Below are positions 5,869 to 5,876 of a DNA stretch of 5,876 nucleotides, one piece after another (position 1 is the stretch's first letter; each line of letters begins with the position of its first letter). Position numbers and translations under genes: made by a program. The stretch lies in the NCBI GenBank assembly GCA_023451395.1, contig JAEXZL010000059.1, positions 1 to 5,876 on the forward strand. The letters run 5' to 3'. A model generated the notes under the pieces. That model saw only the letters and a program-made list of their open reading frames with translations. It was not told where the DNA came from and did not search any database. This DNA is from Bacillota bacterium. GTDB taxonomy: Bacteria; Bacillota; Clostridia; Clostridiales; Clostridiaceae.

Positions 5869-5876
5869 GCGATTCT

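Overview
The window is AT-rich, with strong AGGAGG-type ribosome binding sites, several TTG and GTG starts, and protein families typical of Clostridia: a compact HelD helicase, an AraC regulator fused to a GyrI-like sensor, and a TusA-like protein carrying TDHSC. The 5S rRNA and the CCA-encoding tRNA-Asn fit the same group. I read it as a chromosomal segment of a Clostridium-like Firmicute. The species cannot be told from the sequence alone.

Layout. At the left edge is the start of a minus-strand membrane or exported protein (1-101). Its leader carries an extended -10 promoter and an 18-bp near-perfect palindrome that looks like an operator. A LysR regulator (287-1183, +) runs away from it and converges on a TusA-like gene (1180-1410, -). 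The two genes share a CTAG stop inside the loop of a bidirectional terminator. To the right, on the minus strand and in transcription order, come a HelD-like helicase (5076-3040), an AraC/GyrI-type regulator split by one in-frame TAA (3033-2122), and a decayed FAD-dependent oxidoreductase (2107-1457) with two compensating frameshifts and no C-terminal FAD motif. The spacings are only 6 and 14 bp, so these three probably formed one operon. TusA lies further downstream on the same strand.

The right end is the tail of an rRNA operon on the minus strand: 5S rRNA, a 6-nt gap, tRNA-Asn(GTT), then a 20-bp terminator hairpin. Between this and HelD are about 590 bp without a credible gene. They hold two arrays with the same design: a short constant word repeated every 18-25 bp, separated by small hairpins whose stems all differ. 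One array uses GTGAAG and its complement; the other uses ATGATATA. A second minus-strand terminator follows the ATGATATA array. These arrays are the least explained part of the window.

How it fits together. HelD rescues stalled RNA polymerase, and its downstream partners are a regulator and an oxidoreductase that are both damaged, so the tail of the operon appears to be decaying. The LysR-TusA pair may belong to sulfur or selenium metabolism, but nothing in the window proves it.
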